Part shown: positions 47,863-62,618 of the stretch, piece after piece
How positions within the stretch are numbered: the first letter of the stretch is position 1
Layout of the letters: the number at the start of each line of letters is the position of its first letter
DNA from: Rotaria macrura
Lineage: Eukaryota; Rotifera; Eurotatoria; Philodinida; Philodinidae
Direction of reading: 5' to 3'
Assembly (NCBI GenBank): GCA_900239685.1
Contig: OENT01000020.1
Span: forward strand, 1-64,000
Length of the DNA: 64,000 bases
Made by a program: the position numbers and the translations under genes
Notes under the pieces: generated by a model
The model's input: only the letters and a program-made list of their open reading frames with translations
The model's database searches: none
What the model was told of the DNA's origin: nothing

Positions 47863-49265
47863 CAACAAACAATTTTTTTATCATATGTCACATCGCTGTA
47901 GTTAATAAAAATTTGTTAAATAAGATCCATTTTTAATAGTTAAATATCAACAAGACAGGTGAGTTATTGTCACGAAACGAAGAACCTTTTCTTTTTATCA
48001 AAACAAATATTTGTCAAACAAATAGATCTGATGCATCATGATGTCGTTCTAATATTTTCTTTCTTCATGTTATATTCACTAAGTGAAATTTATGATTCAA
48101 AGTAAATTTGAACTATGACTGAATGAGTATACTGATGATATCTACCATGCACATGCAATACGGATAGAATCATTGAAGCAATAGTTTTTTACTTACACAA
48201 CAAGACTATTATAGAAAGTAGTTGCAAGTTCTTTTGACATATTCTGAGATAGACTTTTTGTAAATATGTTTTCATCATTCTGTTTTGAAAGACAAAGTCA
48301 AAAACACAAAATCGATAAATACAATGAAGAAAAATTTCTCTCTCAGATTTAACATGGATACATTATTCGAATTATTCATTCTTTTTACATTTTAGAACGT
48401 GACCTACAAAGTACTGATCCAATTTAACAGTATACAAATATAGACCATTCTCGTTATGTAGAGGGCGAGAGAACATATTATTTTTATCGATTTAAAAAAA
48501 TATTATAAGTTTGTTGAAATAACGTCACTTTATTCTACCTGTTAGCAGGATTCTAGAACAGACCGTCGAAGAACAATTCATCCTACGGCAATACATTGCA
48601 TAGAACTGAATTGTATGAAAGATACATGGCAACATTTCATTATGTTAAATACTTTTATAAATGAAGCCAGTCTCTGCAAGTATGATCTAGGAGTGTAGAA
48701 ATGGTGAGGTATAGTTGAATTCGTCGTTGAATTATATTTTAAATTTCGGCGTACTCGTACTTGTGATTTGAGGCCAATGGGAACATGTCATTTGAGTTAC
48801 GCTAGTCAAAATTATGTGCATTACAGACATTTTCCTTTAGTACTCATATTCATTACCTATTTTGAAGTACATACGTAAATCCACACACCATACTTGCTCT
48901 TAGAACTTTACGTCGACATCCTGCATCTACACCATCATATCCGACATAATGAAGTTCACTTCATGATAGAAAGATTTGGCATTATGAAGTGTTGTCTACA
49001 AGTTATTTTGTTCGTTCAATGCATTGCCGTTTGACGATTTATCTGATCATCGTAAGCAGAGATTATTCGTCTTGTCATCAATCTCAACTCATTATTTACA
49101 TTTTTTATGGGTTTCCCGATGTTTTAGTAAAGTGAATGACATACATTGATAATTAAAAAATTTATTTGTGTAAATTATACAGAACTCGGAACTTTAATTG
49201 TTATTTTTAATTCGAACAGTTGTCTTTTCTCTCATAGACGATATGTCTATTCAAAAATATGGTGA
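47863..49265. other. Intergenic region between the GTPase and glutaminase genes
   Basis: About 1.4 kb without a recognisable gene. It should contain the GTPase promoter and, at the low-confidence level, the 3' end of the glutaminase transcript on the minus strand (TTTATT at about 49160 is AATAAA on that strand). Confidence 0.45.
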
Positions 49266-51540
49266 TTAAGTCGAAAGAAGATCAAGAGCGGAAAGACCGC
49301 CCAGTACAGGCCGAGCTGTGAAGTATACAGCTTTATTTGTTGTTGTATCATACACATCCGATAATGGTATTCTGGTTGGTGTCTCATGAGCAAATGTGTA
49401 AAGACTATTGATGATCTGCTCTCGTTGTTCAGTATAGTCTCTTGTCATCGCTGCTATCCACATTGATGAATCAAGTTTTGCAAGAGTACCTCGACTATCC
49501 AACGGTAGACCATATTGATTCATTCTTGTTTCATAATAAGCTAATTCTATATCTCGTATTGCCATTTTACCAAAAAGAACATTATCCAATCCAATAACGA
49601 ATGCCCAAAATAGATTGTATTTTTGTGACCAAGATACGTTCGAAGCATTGTATTCAAGACGAAAATGATCAAAGCCATTCCAATCTAATAATGTCCAATC
49701 ATAGGCATAACTTATTGCTTGTTTCAAATATACATCAGCTTCACTTTGATTACCCAATCCCATCGAAAGAAGAATGGAATAGGCCCCGAGGCCAATAACA
49801 CCTTTCAATGCTAAATTAGCATTGTGTGCTGATGGTCCCTCCTAAACAGAAATAAAAAAAATTTGAATTTTTCTAGTGTCATGTATTCGTTAGACAAACT
49901 CTTGATAGTATACATACAAAATCATCAGTACACAATTGATTTTCGGGATCTGGTAATGAATCATTGAGATATACAGCCCAACTTTGCAGTAGAGATGCAT
50001 ATGGTCGAAGATAATCGATTTGTTGATTTTGTCGTTGAGCGATAGCTGCCAAAAGAATTAACATATTGCCAGTTTCTTCCATGGGCATTTGCTCTTGATC
50101 TTGTGGAAGAATAGAACAGACAGGCCAATCACCAAGATGATGAGGTGCCCATGGTAGTGTATACCGTACATAAGTTTCATTGTTAGCGTAGGCTAATAGG
50201 GGAAGCATAAGTCGACGTAAATATTCTGGTCCGAGACTAAGAAAGAATGGAGCAGCTGGCGAAATAACATCAACAGTGCTCACATCACCGCCCGAGCTTT
50301 GTTCCTTCATATAAGACCATACTTCTTGTCGATCATGATTCCATACTGTTACGCAAGCTCCAGTTACTTGCCGGTGAATAAGTGAAACAAGCGTAGCATA
50401 TTGATTACCTATGTCATATAAGATTATTTTGTTTTGAAACGTGATTTTCTTTCAACCAACAATGCCTAGAGGATCATTGTAGACGTAAAACTAAAGAAGC
50501 TTACCTGCTATTGCGGTGTATTGATCAATGAGCATCTTGTCATATTCATCGGCTTCGTTGCGAATGTCTTCAAAACGTTGAAAGGCAGCATCAAGTAGCT
50601 TTTGACTATTAGAATAGAGCTTTGTCCAATATGGTCGTTGATAATTTGAAAAAAAGTTAACTGATAATTGCTCATCATGAAAAAAAACAAGGAACGATGA
50701 ATATATATTTTCTTTGTGATCAATTTGACCATAGTCAAATAGAAAACACGAAATGGGATATCCATTTTGAACTGAACGTGGCCCTTGACTTTCATCTCGT
50801 TTAGGAAGATTAAAATCTCCTTCAAGAAATGCTTTCCGACACAATGAAACATTCGTTTGTGTACTATCACGTAAGAATGGAGATCTCGACGAGACATACA
50901 AATGACCCCAATCAGGTTTGATTTGATCTCCGTGAGTTTGAAAAGGTGCATGGTTATAAGACTGCCAACGATGTTCTCCTGGTCTTAATTCTTCCCATAC
51001 GACTTGATCGTTAATCAATGAATTAACAACAAAATCAGCAGAAATTTCAATATAGATCTGAACTGTCAATTCTTGACTAGAGGAGAGCGAACGAACCGTA
51101 TGTGTTACATAGCCAATAGGCAATGAAGATAATTCAAGTGAATGAATAAATGCTGGCTGAATAAATGTCAAATTTAATTCAATTTCTTCACTCTGAAATG
51201 TATAAATTGTTTGTGTAGGTTGCACACGTCTTTGAATCTGTTTCATCGATTCGATACTTTCATCAGTGACACCCATAAATCTTAATATTTTACTTCCGTT
51301 GTTTATGCGTATCAAGCCAACAAGAGACATGTTTTGACTTTCGATCCAATGTGAAGTGGATATATCATACAAATTATCTGCTTTCGACCAGACTTGAATA
51401 GTTGGATTGAGTAGAAGTAGTGGAGTAGCTGGTGGACGAAAATCTCGCACGAGATCTTCCATTGTCAATTTTGCTAGTAACAATAGGCCGGTCACATATG
51501 TGACCACAAGTCTATTTCGCATTCGCATACTCATTATCAA
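49266..51540 (-). CDS. Secreted glutaminase, GtaA family
   Basis: Three exons, 50505-51540, 49918-50408 and 49266-49841, give 700 residues. GtaA-type glutaminases of fungi and bacteria hydrolyse glutamine to glutamate outside the cell. The start carries basic residues and then VVTYVTGLLLLA, a signal peptide or anchor. Family features include RPPATPLLLLNPTIQVWSKADNLYD followed by THWIE-like sequence at the N-terminus, GGDVSTVDVISPAAPFFLSL and ETGNMLILLAAIA in the middle, then CTDDFEGPSAHNANLALKG at an exon junction, KYNLFWAFVIGLD, YGLPLDSRGTLAKLDSSMW and the end TARPVLGGLSA. The length equals the family's. Animals generally lack this family, so the gene may be transferred from fungi or bacteria; two GT-AG introns show it is fitted to the host. 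The neighbours are ordinary animal genes, so contamination is unlikely. Confidence 0.9.
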
Positions 51541-52707
51541 TTTGTCTTCTAACTAATCTATAGCACAACGTGTGATATAAGGTAAATGAAGTATGGAGAT
51601 AAATAGAATGAATGCAGAAAAGATTGAGAATGAAAAAAACGAGAGAATGTCAACAGAAAAAAAGAAATAAATGCTCTTTTTATATCATAGGCACGGTCAC
51701 TACCAAAGCGAAACAGTTAACTACGGTCACGGTCACAATACATAAACTTTTCTATAACATTATTATAATCATGGTCGTAGTCAAATTTGCGACAATGTTA
51801 CCAATACTTTTTCTCGCAGATATGATATGTTTGTATTTATGAACTTAATTCGAATCTAATTAATTTCTGAAGTTTTTTAGTAAAATAATACCTATCGAAC
51901 TTAAATTTTTTCGTCGCATATTCTAATGTTTAAGAAAAAATATATTCAAAGAACAGCAGTCACAACTAGGTCACTTATTAACGATAGATCATCTATGGAT
52001 TTTATATCTTATAGTTTTATTAAATTTTTAATACAATGTAGTATTTACCAGACTACAATGTTTCATAGAATAGGCAGACAATATTCATCTCTCTCTCTCT
52101 CTATATGAAACTTTGGATTCGTGTGACTCTTCGAATAGAACAAAAATATTTGTCTACGATGAAACTTGTTTAGTATTCTTGAATAGACTATCAACCATTA
52201 ATGAATCGAAGATATAAATAATGTTTGTTTTTTTTCTTCTCAGCATACCATGTCCATCAAGAAGATAGCAATAGTTATCATCGAAAATTATATCGAAAAT
52301 TGGACTATCCAATTGACATCGATGTTCTATATAAACGAGCAGAACTTTGGTCTATCATCAGTTGTGAAGATCTGAATTTCAACTCTTCCGACAAACCATA
52401 ACTTTTTTCTATCAAACAAGATTTTTCAGACCTATTGATACTTCCACTCGTTTTTTATGATTCATAAACATTTCGGATAGTATCGTGTTTATTTATAGGT
52501 TTATATATATATATATATATGTATATACATCATGAAAATATAGTGAATTCCTATTCTCCACTGCAAAAGTTCAGGAAAAATTCATATACAAAGAACAGTC
52601 ATTGTCATTGAGCATGTACACTAAACAGAAAATATGTTTGAAAAAAATACAGATTAAATGTTGCCAGAGGTAGAACTATTATTGTCTTGGTTTTCACCGA
52701 ATTCTAC
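51541..52707. other. Intergenic stretch with simple repeats
   Basis: A CT run (about 52088-52104) and a TA run (about 52503-52523) are the only distinct features. The stretch holds the upstream region of the glutaminase gene and the 3' end of the DEPDC5 transcript. Confidence 0.5.
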
Positions 52708-55700
52708 TCATTTGTGTTGGTTTTCAGCCATTTTAGTATTCGCCATTTCATGGGCTTCATTCCAAAAATTGAGAAGACGATTGCTATCATTAATACAAAA
52801 AGCACGAAAATCTGCTAACATTGTATCCTGATATTTTTCTTCACCGGTTTGAGAACTTCGCCATCTTTTACCCAGGCAAAAATTCCAACACCAATTGAAA
52901 CCAAAATCAACTGGTGATGTTTGCGCATCAGTAGAAACTTCCGATTCTGTACGTTTTGATCGACGAGTGCGATTTTTATTGTACACATTAGATAGGATAT
53001 AAACAAGCATGCCACCACTAATATGAACATAATAGATGCTTTCATCTGTATAACTTACACAAGAATTTAAAATAAAGCCATAACTTAAGTAATACAAAGA
53101 AAGAAGAGAATTTGAATATGTTTAAATAAATACTACTTGATAAAATACAACGTCTACAAACCGTTTTAAAATGAGTTCTTGAAACATATTCAATCGAATA
53201 CCTTTATCTTTTTCAGAAAGACAAGCAAGTTTATCACATAAACAAGACGTATCCATTTTGATGTAGAGAGGACCTAAATAAAATGAGAACAAATCTCAAA
53301 AAAATGAGTAAATTTCTAATCGAAACTATAAAAGTGCGACGAGTAGAATTAACTATATGGACAAGTTGGTGGATTAACGAAAATAGTTGAAGAGAAATGT
53401 TCGAAATAGCTAAATGAATAGATGATGTTAAAATATGCTACTAGCGAAAATTCTGACAGCAACATATCCCTCTATCCAAATAAATATTACGGTAATTTTT
53501 CAAAATCAAATGTATAGTTGTGTATTGCAATGACAACAACTGATATGTCTCAAAAACTATTCGTATCTATTCGCGATGATAACTACCGAGTCTATTGACT
53601 CACATCTGGAACAAAGACTATATGTATATTGTTTGAGAACATGTACTTCACATCAACAATGATTTGATCTTTAAACAATTGACTATCCTTCAACTGTCAT
53701 ATCAAACTGCAGTAAAGTTATTGTTAATTTTCGAACAATAATCTACGCTACTAGTTGTATATTGATGAAATTGCATGTAAACAAGTATGCAACATGAGAC
53801 TCAACTTCGATAAAATATTTGCTCTATTTTGCATACCTCTCAAAGGATCGAATTCTGCGAATGGATCACATGGGATAGGGACTAGATGAAATGCCACTTG
53901 AGTTGAACCAAGCATTGTTCCTGTACGTTGTGACCAATTCGTTATCAATTCACCAAGTATACAGGATGTTACGACAAGCCAACGAATTTCAAGTTCAAAT
54001 AAACAATGCGGATTGTAATATGCATGATGTTGCGCTGATGCCCATTCACGTCTGTCAGATATATGTTTTTGATCAACATCAACATTACACGTACGTTTCA
54101 CTATTGTTAATGTTGAATCTTCTTCAACTGTTGCTGTATCTTCTCCAACTGTTGCTGTATCTTCAACAGTATTATTTACAAGAATAGAATTTGCATTAGT
54201 AGTTGCAAGTGATTTTGTTAAACGCGTAGGCTGAGGTATGGATTGTTGGTTAACAATTAATTTTGGTAATAAACGCATTGGTTTACCTTGACCAAAACCT
54301 AAATAATCCATGGATGGAATAAAATGTTGTGCTTGATAAAATTCAACTTCAGCATAGTCATTTGAATCAGGATGAACTTGAAAACAAAAGCATATCAATA
54401 AAAATAAAACAAGAAGAACATAGAACGAAAAAAAATAGATTTACAAATCTGTGTTTTTTCTCTGACAATACAATAAAGAAAGAAACCGAAACGAAATGAA
54501 TCTTCCGAATCTGTACAATGCCGAATCAATCCACGTTCAAACAGTGACTAAAAACAAGAACAATATAATATTTATATATACACGTATATATTCTCCGGTT
54601 TTACTTGAAATAATGAAAGAGCTGTTTGTTCGTTTTGTATATCATCGCTATGTTCAATAGACCACCACATAGCTTCGATGGCGATAAATGAATATTCAGG
54701 TAAAACCGTATCTTTCACAAACGAGAAACCTTGTTGTTCATCCCGAAATAAAGTTAAAAGATGATTTATTGCATTCACATCTCCACACATAATACTGTCA
54801 AGTTTAAATGTTTTACATGGTACTCTTGAAAGAAATAATAACATATAAAATAGATATTAGAATTCAAATGCATACTGATTTTTTCCTTGTCTTTTATGAT
54901 TATCAATACGTTTCAAACCGGTTATTGGGTCAAGAGGCTGAAAATAGTTTAGAAAAAAAAGAGGAAAAAAACATAAATTTTTACTGATGGATTGAACAAT
55001 AGACTTACTCGATGAGAAAACTCATTCGAAAAAGAACGCACACGTGTTAGCTTATTAAGCATAACTAAAAATCGAATGAAATGTTCAACATAGAGAAAAT
55101 AATCTTCATGTGACATTTCTTGACGACTGTCACATTTTCGTTGACCTAATTCAATAGTTTTTATTGTATAATCTCTGGAGACAGGTATAAGTACAAGTCG
55201 TGTACGCCAATATTTCATTGTCTAAACATAAACATATATATATATATATTTCTGATTCAATTAAAAATAATTCGCCCCATCTTTTTATAGAATTAAGGTA
55301 GGAGCACTATAAACTAAGAAGAATTCGTCTTGTCTTCAAACGATGATAGACACGTGTTTGAGCACCGCAATGTGTCGATGGTGCTTTATTAGTAGATTAA
55401 AATGCGCAGTGTCAGATTGTTCTTCATTCGAAACTACTGTCACTTAATTGTTCATGTTGAGATATCATGGAAAGATATGTATTACTTTGGCTCTCTAATC
55501 GTTTGTTGATTAAGTATGGGTACTACACTTAATTTCTGCTAAATAAACATCGAATCACAAGTCCACCTGATCACAATAATATCAAACTGGAGTGTATATC
55601 TTAACGAAATGCCTTACAGTAAAATGAAACTCATCAACACAAAATGGAATTGAAGTGAACAACTCGCTATGTACTTATATAGTGCAGATTATGAGTAGAG

Positions 55701-58700
55701 CCTTTTTCATGTGTCAATATTTATTTTATTCCTTGACTTGTCTCGAAACGAATCAAGTTGTAGTTTTATGTTAATATTCATTCTTCCATCGTTTAATACT
55801 CAACCGACAAAAATGTTTTTCATTGAAGAACACGAATATTGTGTTTATCGTAAAGCGAAAACATATCAATCAACTAATAAACTAAAGTCAGTATTAAAAA
55901 CTTGTCAAACTAACAGAAATATTACACTTTTCGATTGCATACAATTGTGTTGTTGATTGATTGAAGTAATGTAAATGTTATTATTCAAGAACATGTTGGA
56001 GAATCTGTGAAATTTTCATCATCAGTGACGACCATCAAGTTTCTTCACCCGTAAAAATTTTCGTGTTCTTTTTTTCTCAGCACTGAATTATTTACGGAAA
56101 TTTCAAGAGTTACGAAATTGTAAAATGGGAACGGATTTGAAACATAGACTGATATAATAGGATTTTACTAAGAAAGAATTTCCAATGAAGAAAGTTCAGT
56201 ATCTCAGATACAACGATCTAACCCGACTCATAGCATACAGCGTGTTTAATAAACTTTAGATACCATATTTTTGATTATAGAAAGATTTTTCTGGAATTCT
56301 GGAATTTTAAAGGTTACCTGTGCGAGGATGAATGTTGATTGATGGTACAGATATCACTTTTAAGGAATTCAGATTTTTATCGATTTCATCCGAAATCTGA
56401 AAAGAATCATAGCTCCATAATATAAGCAATTGATTATTCAACGAGAAAAAGAGTGAGCAAACAAACTAGAACCCATTGTTTCCCTTCTTCTATAATCGAT
56501 CAATCAATCAATTGAATAAGAATTTTTTCAAGTGAAAGACAATAGATCATTTGGACATGTTCCTGTTTTAAGGCTAATCTATCTTCTACTATGATCTCGA
56601 TCTTCATTAGATTTGAATCTGTTCTATAAAAATGTGTGCGTTTGTTTTTGTCTATATTTCATGTATACGTACATCAGAAATTTTATGATCACCAGTTCCA
56701 TGACTGCATACAGCATTGTCGACAATATTCCATGGAAATGATTCCAAACTTTCAAGTTTTAATTCATACTTATCGGCATCATAAGTTGATGAATCTGGAC
56801 ATTGATAACGATATTTATAATCAACTGTTTTCAGTTGATATGGCGATCTAAAAAGAAAGAGGAGACAAAAATTTCATTCTGTTCATTGACTCAATCTTAC
56901 TGTGGTTTAAATTGTTGAACACATATAACCACCGTATCTTGTGTTTGACTGTCTTCTTTGACAAGACTTAATGTATGATAAATTCGGCCAATGCTTAACA
57001 AACGATTGTGTTCTGTTTCTTTATAGCCGACACGGCGAATTTTTTCAATCATCAATTTATGAATATGTTGTGGAATGTCAATGATCATTTGAAAACCCTT
57101 GAATGGATATGGAAAAAATGTTCTTTTCGTTATCTACTTTTAACTATTACTTGTGATAAACGTTGATCAATCAATTCATCGAATACTGATTTTTGCCGTT
57201 CCATTGGATCGGAACTAGTAAAACGAGAAATAATCTATGTAAATTTATGTATGCATGTAGAAAATTAAAATCATCTATTAACTGAATTAATTTTTCATGT
57301 GATCCACTTGAATTCAGAGTATGTCTTCGTCTTCGTTCGTATTCATTTAATAGCGCAACAGAATGTATCAGTTCATACGAGTTATGTGTATAATCACGTT
57401 TCAAGTCATCTTCTGTTGGTTCAACATCAAATGTAGTTGGTAGAGAAGCTGGTATTGTTAAAGATTTCCAATCAATACCAGTAATCATTGATGCACTCCA
57501 TGGTTCGACTCCAGTTGGTCCCCAAATAATAGCTTCTTTTTTCTCTTCTGTTAAAGAACGTACGTATGTAAAGATTAGTTTAGCATTTGAGAAAATAGAT
57601 GAAAAGAATATAATTGTCAACGAACTTTTTAATGATGGTGGTTTGCTGATACTATCAGCATTTGATTTTTTCGTACTACTGCCACTGACATTAGTTCGAT
57701 TGTCATCTGTTGAACTATCTTTACGTCCAGCTGACTCACGTTTCATTTCGAAATTCGATGGACTAACAATACTGAAAAATATATGTGAAATCGAACATTT
57801 CAATATCTATACGAAAAACAACGTTTTTATCGATGATTAGTAAGTATCTACCGTAGACGACGAGACAATGAATCACTATTTGTTTTCGAATGTTGATTTG
57901 AACGTTTTGATATAAAGCCATTGATAATGCGTTTAGATGTACTCGGAAGTATAAGATCAGCACAATTACTAATATTTACAAGCTTTTCATGTTTTATTGC
58001 ATCTTCCATCTTACGTAGATGATGAAAATGCCATGGGATTTTGTTGGGACCTTAATAAGAATTATTGGAATGAAACAATTTCAAAAAATGTATATGAAAC
58101 TTGTTTATTACCCATAGGAAATGTGTGTGCCCATCGACGTCGTCCTGGTACCATTGGTATACGTATGCTAGCTGGTGCGAATGGATTTGTTAATGCTTTC
58201 GGTCGTGATTGCATACGAGTAAAATGATTCGTTGTTAAAAAATATGTTTCAGCACTTTGTGCAACCCGTGCAAAATTTTGTGGATTAAAAAATAAAACTT
58301 GCGATGACTGATTAAATGTATTATGATATTGAAGAGTCCCTGCTATACTAGCTGATGTGACATGCGATGTTGAAATTCCAATATCATCTTTAACAAAAGC
58401 ATTGAACACACGTGGTTCATCATTGGCACCATTCGATGTTGACGATTTACTAGGAGCAATTAACATCCCATTAGGTTCATGCAGTACATCTTCTTCTTCA
58501 ATCGATGCTGGATCTAGAATATATTTTACCCATCTCGATTACAGATCATGTATTCCATGACTTTGTTTTTACGTTTAGGACTCATTGTTGTATTTCGTTT
58601 TCTTGGTCGTCGAGGTTCATCATCTTTAGTCGATATACGATTCAACGATGATCCATATTCATTTGTACCACTGATATTAAAGAGAAAAATAAAAATTGAA

Positions 58701-61700
58701 TCGTCGAATTTTATTATTTCGTATGAACACAATCGCTTACTTTTTTTTCGGCGTTCGAAAAACATGACTGTCATATTCTTCCATGGATGGATGAGATGGT
58801 TTTGTAAATGGATTTTCTTCGATGGAATTCATAATAATTTTAACCTCTGTTATTTTTATTGATAATATGTCATGAAGAATCAATAGATATTAAAAAGGAA
58901 AATAAGAACTATCTTACCCAACATTCCACTTCTTATACGATTAGTATCGAATGGTAAACGTGGAATATAACGTTTAAAACATGATGGTGCAGTTGAACTG
59001 TGATAATAACTGCAAAGCAACGGGGAAGAAAAGTCGAGCTCGATAAGAATTTTCTTTATTATTCATACCTTAAATTCATCCAATGTGGTATTTGATAATC
59101 ATCAGCTGTATTGGGATCTTCTTTGAAAAATTTGAATAATGGTACAGCAAACAATGGTTGTTCACCTAAGCATACAAGATCACTTCCAATACCATTATCC
59201 AATACACGTTGTTTAGTCATATTTGTTAATTCACGATCAACTTCAAATACACCTGCACCAGGTGTTATAACTAATGACATTTGACCGAGACGATCAAATG
59301 CACGATCAATAAAATGACGTTCGAATACTGAAATAAGCGACACAACGAAGTCTTTGCATATACTTTTATGAACATGAATTTTCTCTACAAACCACTCGAT
59401 GATAAATTTAATGTTTCAAGAAAATTTCCATCACACGCATATGAAATTGTTCCTTTCGGCATTTTAGCAGCGTCATCTTCTGGTAAATGGTTTTTATGAT
59501 AATTAATAAGATCTTCTTCATAGTTAATAATAACTTGTTTGATTTTAGCCAAGCGTGGTAACCAATCATCGTAACGTTCATTTTGATAAATTACACTAGA
59601 ACATCAATCAAATATGAAAGTTTGCAAAAATTAGATAACCTGTTTTCATGTCTTTCTATCTATTTGACTGATTCGTCATTTTAAGAAACACGGAAAAACA
59701 CATGGTTTTATTTACGACAAATATTTAACCATACAAAAGTCGCATTATCGTTTAAGAAACAAAGTTTTAATGGAATCATGTCGTGTTTGACACTTGGCTA
59801 CACAGTAGGAGTAGAATTACCACTAATAGCCAAAACAGAACCACGCATGATGGCTCATGGATGTCATTCCAAGTATCTACTCTGATTTGAATAACATAGT
59901 CTAGATATCAATACAAAGTTTCAAAAAAAAACTAAAATAAAACGCGTACAAATTTAATTAAAGTTCACTAACATCTAGCTGTCAAAGAAGATTCACAGCA
60001 TCGGTCAGTCATACTAGTCTAATAGGATTGAAATGTAAATTAGATGAAATATTGAAAATATGGCTTTAAATTATTTCAACAATGGTATTATATTCTGTTA
60101 CATGATAATAACTTCAAGTGCATACAAATCTCATTTTCATTTGTTTAGACTCATCGAAAAACGTTACTAAATAGAAGCAATGTTGAGAATATTTAATAGA
60201 CATCATGCGAATTTGATTTAGGCAGTTTGTACATATTTTTAGAAAAATATTCGTATCTAGTTATCTTAGATATATATATTATACATTATTAACATTTCCC
60301 ACTTATACTAATATTCGAGTGGTAACTTAGCATAGCGTATACGAAGCAGAGTATTAGATTCGTTTAGAGTAAAGGTATAATCTACAATAGGTCTACATAA
60401 AAATACAATATGACAAAATATCACGTTTAAGTGGTTGAATCACAGATAAAAGTGACACAATGCACATGTCGAGACTCTTTCGAAGGCATACCAAATTAAG
60501 TTCCTTAAGTTGAAACAACAAACGAATAAAGATTACTCAAGTAGACAAGCAATTCTAAAAGAACTAAACAACCGATCTTATCTAAATTCTTATCATAGTG
60601 TTTGTTACGTCCATTCAGAAAACAAACGGGCCTATTAATATTACGAAAAAAAAGCAGGATTCATCGAAAATATTTTAAACTACTAAACCCGAAAATTCTC
60701 ACCGATAAAAATCTTCATAAAATCTTCCTCGATGATCAATGTTAATGTTCTTTTGTAAAATTTGAGGAAAATCAACCAAAGATTTTGCATCATAAAACAC
60801 CCGACTAAACAATGTCATCGTAACATCATGTTGACAAAGCATAGTCTAGAAGTATAATACACAAGAAATCTAGATGGATTGCTTTCGTTCTCAGTCATAT
60901 TTCATGTCTACCTTCCACCGAGTAAATAAATCATAGAGAAAACCATCAACAGCTTTTTCATAATAAGTATCACCATGATGATCGAAATCCCACATTTCTT
61001 TAGACATTTGTAAAAATATCGTACAACATGTACTTAATGAACGGAATACGATCTGTAATTAGAAAAAAATCAAGAAAATTTAAATGAAATGAAAAAAGAT
61101 ATGAAAGCAATTTATTTACTTTTGTATCTTTCGTTATGTAACCAGATGATACACGATAGGGTGACTCAGATACCCATAGGCCATAGACAGTCGCTCTGAA
61201 AAATATTTGTTTTTTCGTAGATGAAAATATTCATGAACTTAAAAGAGAAAAATATAAAATTTGTTACCGCATGCCGAATATATCCAAGGTTTTCTTTAAA
61301 TAGACTGTTGTATTAACTAATTTACGTGTAAATCGCCACATATCACCACGACTAAAATATTGTTCCTTAACTTGCATTTCAACTAAATATAGAGCGAAAT
61401 CCTATAAATAATTGGAAAAGAGAAAGTTAATTTTTATTCTCGAAATGAAAAATAAACTCTAAAATCATCACTTCTTTTGTCGAGACTTTTTGAACCATAT
61501 AATGATTGATCATAAAATTGAAGCTCGTAAATGTTCTTCTAATTGATTCATCAATTAAAATATCTGGAAGAAAATAGAATTTAATACTTCGATATTTATT
61601 TCAAATTCTAATTATACCAGGTAGTGGAGATTGAATTTGACGTTCTTCATCAACTCGATCAACTTGGAGAACAATTTTTTCTGTACCATTCTCATTCAAA

Positions 61701-61985
61701 TTGATTACAAATAGGTCACCTTTAACTAGATTGGTTTTTGGAGTAACAACTGTTGGTGCACTAGGATCTGAAATAAAATATAAGATCGGTAAACGTGGAA
61801 CTATTGACTATCGATAAACTAACTTTGTGCACGCGTGAAACCAACTCGACATCGTGATCTATGAATAAAACGTTTTCATTACTAGAATTTCATATCATAT
61901 ATACGTAGACATATACATACCGATCTCCTTCGAATGTTGAATTTTCTTTTGTTTTATTTGTACTTACTGTAAAATTTGCAGTCAT
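52708..61985 (-). CDS. DEPDC5: GATOR1 complex subunit DEPDC5 (Iml1)
   Basis: More than twenty exons run from the ATG at 61985 (exons 61921-61985 and 61824-61858 first) to the stop at 52708. DEPDC5 with NPRL2 and NPRL3 forms GATOR1, the GTPase-activating complex that switches off Rag GTPases and so mTORC1 on lysosomes when amino acids are low. Conserved parts in order are the N-terminal [11 protein letters not shown] region, [10 protein letters not shown] and GRFYEDFYR (about 60.7-60.8 kb), the block [15 protein letters not shown] with [15 protein letters not shown] (59.1-59.3 kb), [10 protein letters not shown] and [11 protein letters not shown] (58.1-58.3 kb), [15 protein letters not shown] (57.4 kb), a DEP domain with [17 protein letters not shown] (54.6-54.8 kb), [14 protein letters not shown], and the end [13 protein letters not shown] with [14 protein letters not shown] 1.1-kb intron lies at about 59.6-60.7 kb. 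The extreme N-terminus ([12 protein letters not shown]) differs from vertebrates. The gene appears intact. Confidence 0.95.
54118..54172 (-). repeat. 21-bp tandem repeat inside DEPDC5
   Basis: The 21-bp unit CAACTGTTGCTGTATCTTC recurs in tandem, with a partial copy on each side, and translates on the minus strand to the seven-residue unit E-D-T-A-T-V-(G/E). It lies in an exon between the DEP domain and the C-terminal domain, in a linker where length variation should be tolerated. Confidence 0.75.
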
Positions 61986-62618
61986 TTTTGACGATAGTAA
62001 AAAAATATTGAATTCATGATAAGAATTGAAAAGAGATACTATTTATATGTGTATATAATAATAATAAATGAATGAAGAATATAATAATTTATATTTACAT
62101 ATAGATGCCTGTAAATAATCAAGCCAATGAAATACAAGCATTCAAAATGGTTCGTTTACTGATGACCTCTTGAGACAATATATGAATCGATATAACTATT
62201 ACTTTTCCGTTTTCTTTTTCTTTCTCGCGTTTACTTCGGCTTCGGTAATTTTTGTTAAATCTGAAATGAATTGATTATGAATGAGTTCAAAAACATGAAT
62301 CGAACCATTATCATAATTTTTTATCTATTAGAGATTGAAATTTTGTGAGAACAACATTTCTTCATCGATATAATTAGTTATCAAGCATCAAAAAAAAATT
62401 CTTTGAACTGTAGACGTAAATATTCTTTTTGAAATTAGTATTTTTCAGCATCAATAACACATTTTTGGAGTAATTGTAAGGAATGAATGAACAAGTTTCT
62501 ATTCATCGTTAGAAAATGTCGAACTACAATGATTTTAAAGTTTTTAACTAGTTTGCATCATGATTTATTAAAACAAATGCATGGATAATCACGTCCTTAT
62601 ATTTGCCGTGGCGGTATA
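61986..62618. other. Upstream region of DEPDC5
   Basis: About 630 bp of AT-rich sequence between the DEPDC5 start and a fold-back element. It must include the DEPDC5 promoter. No gene or repeat was recognised. Confidence 0.45.
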
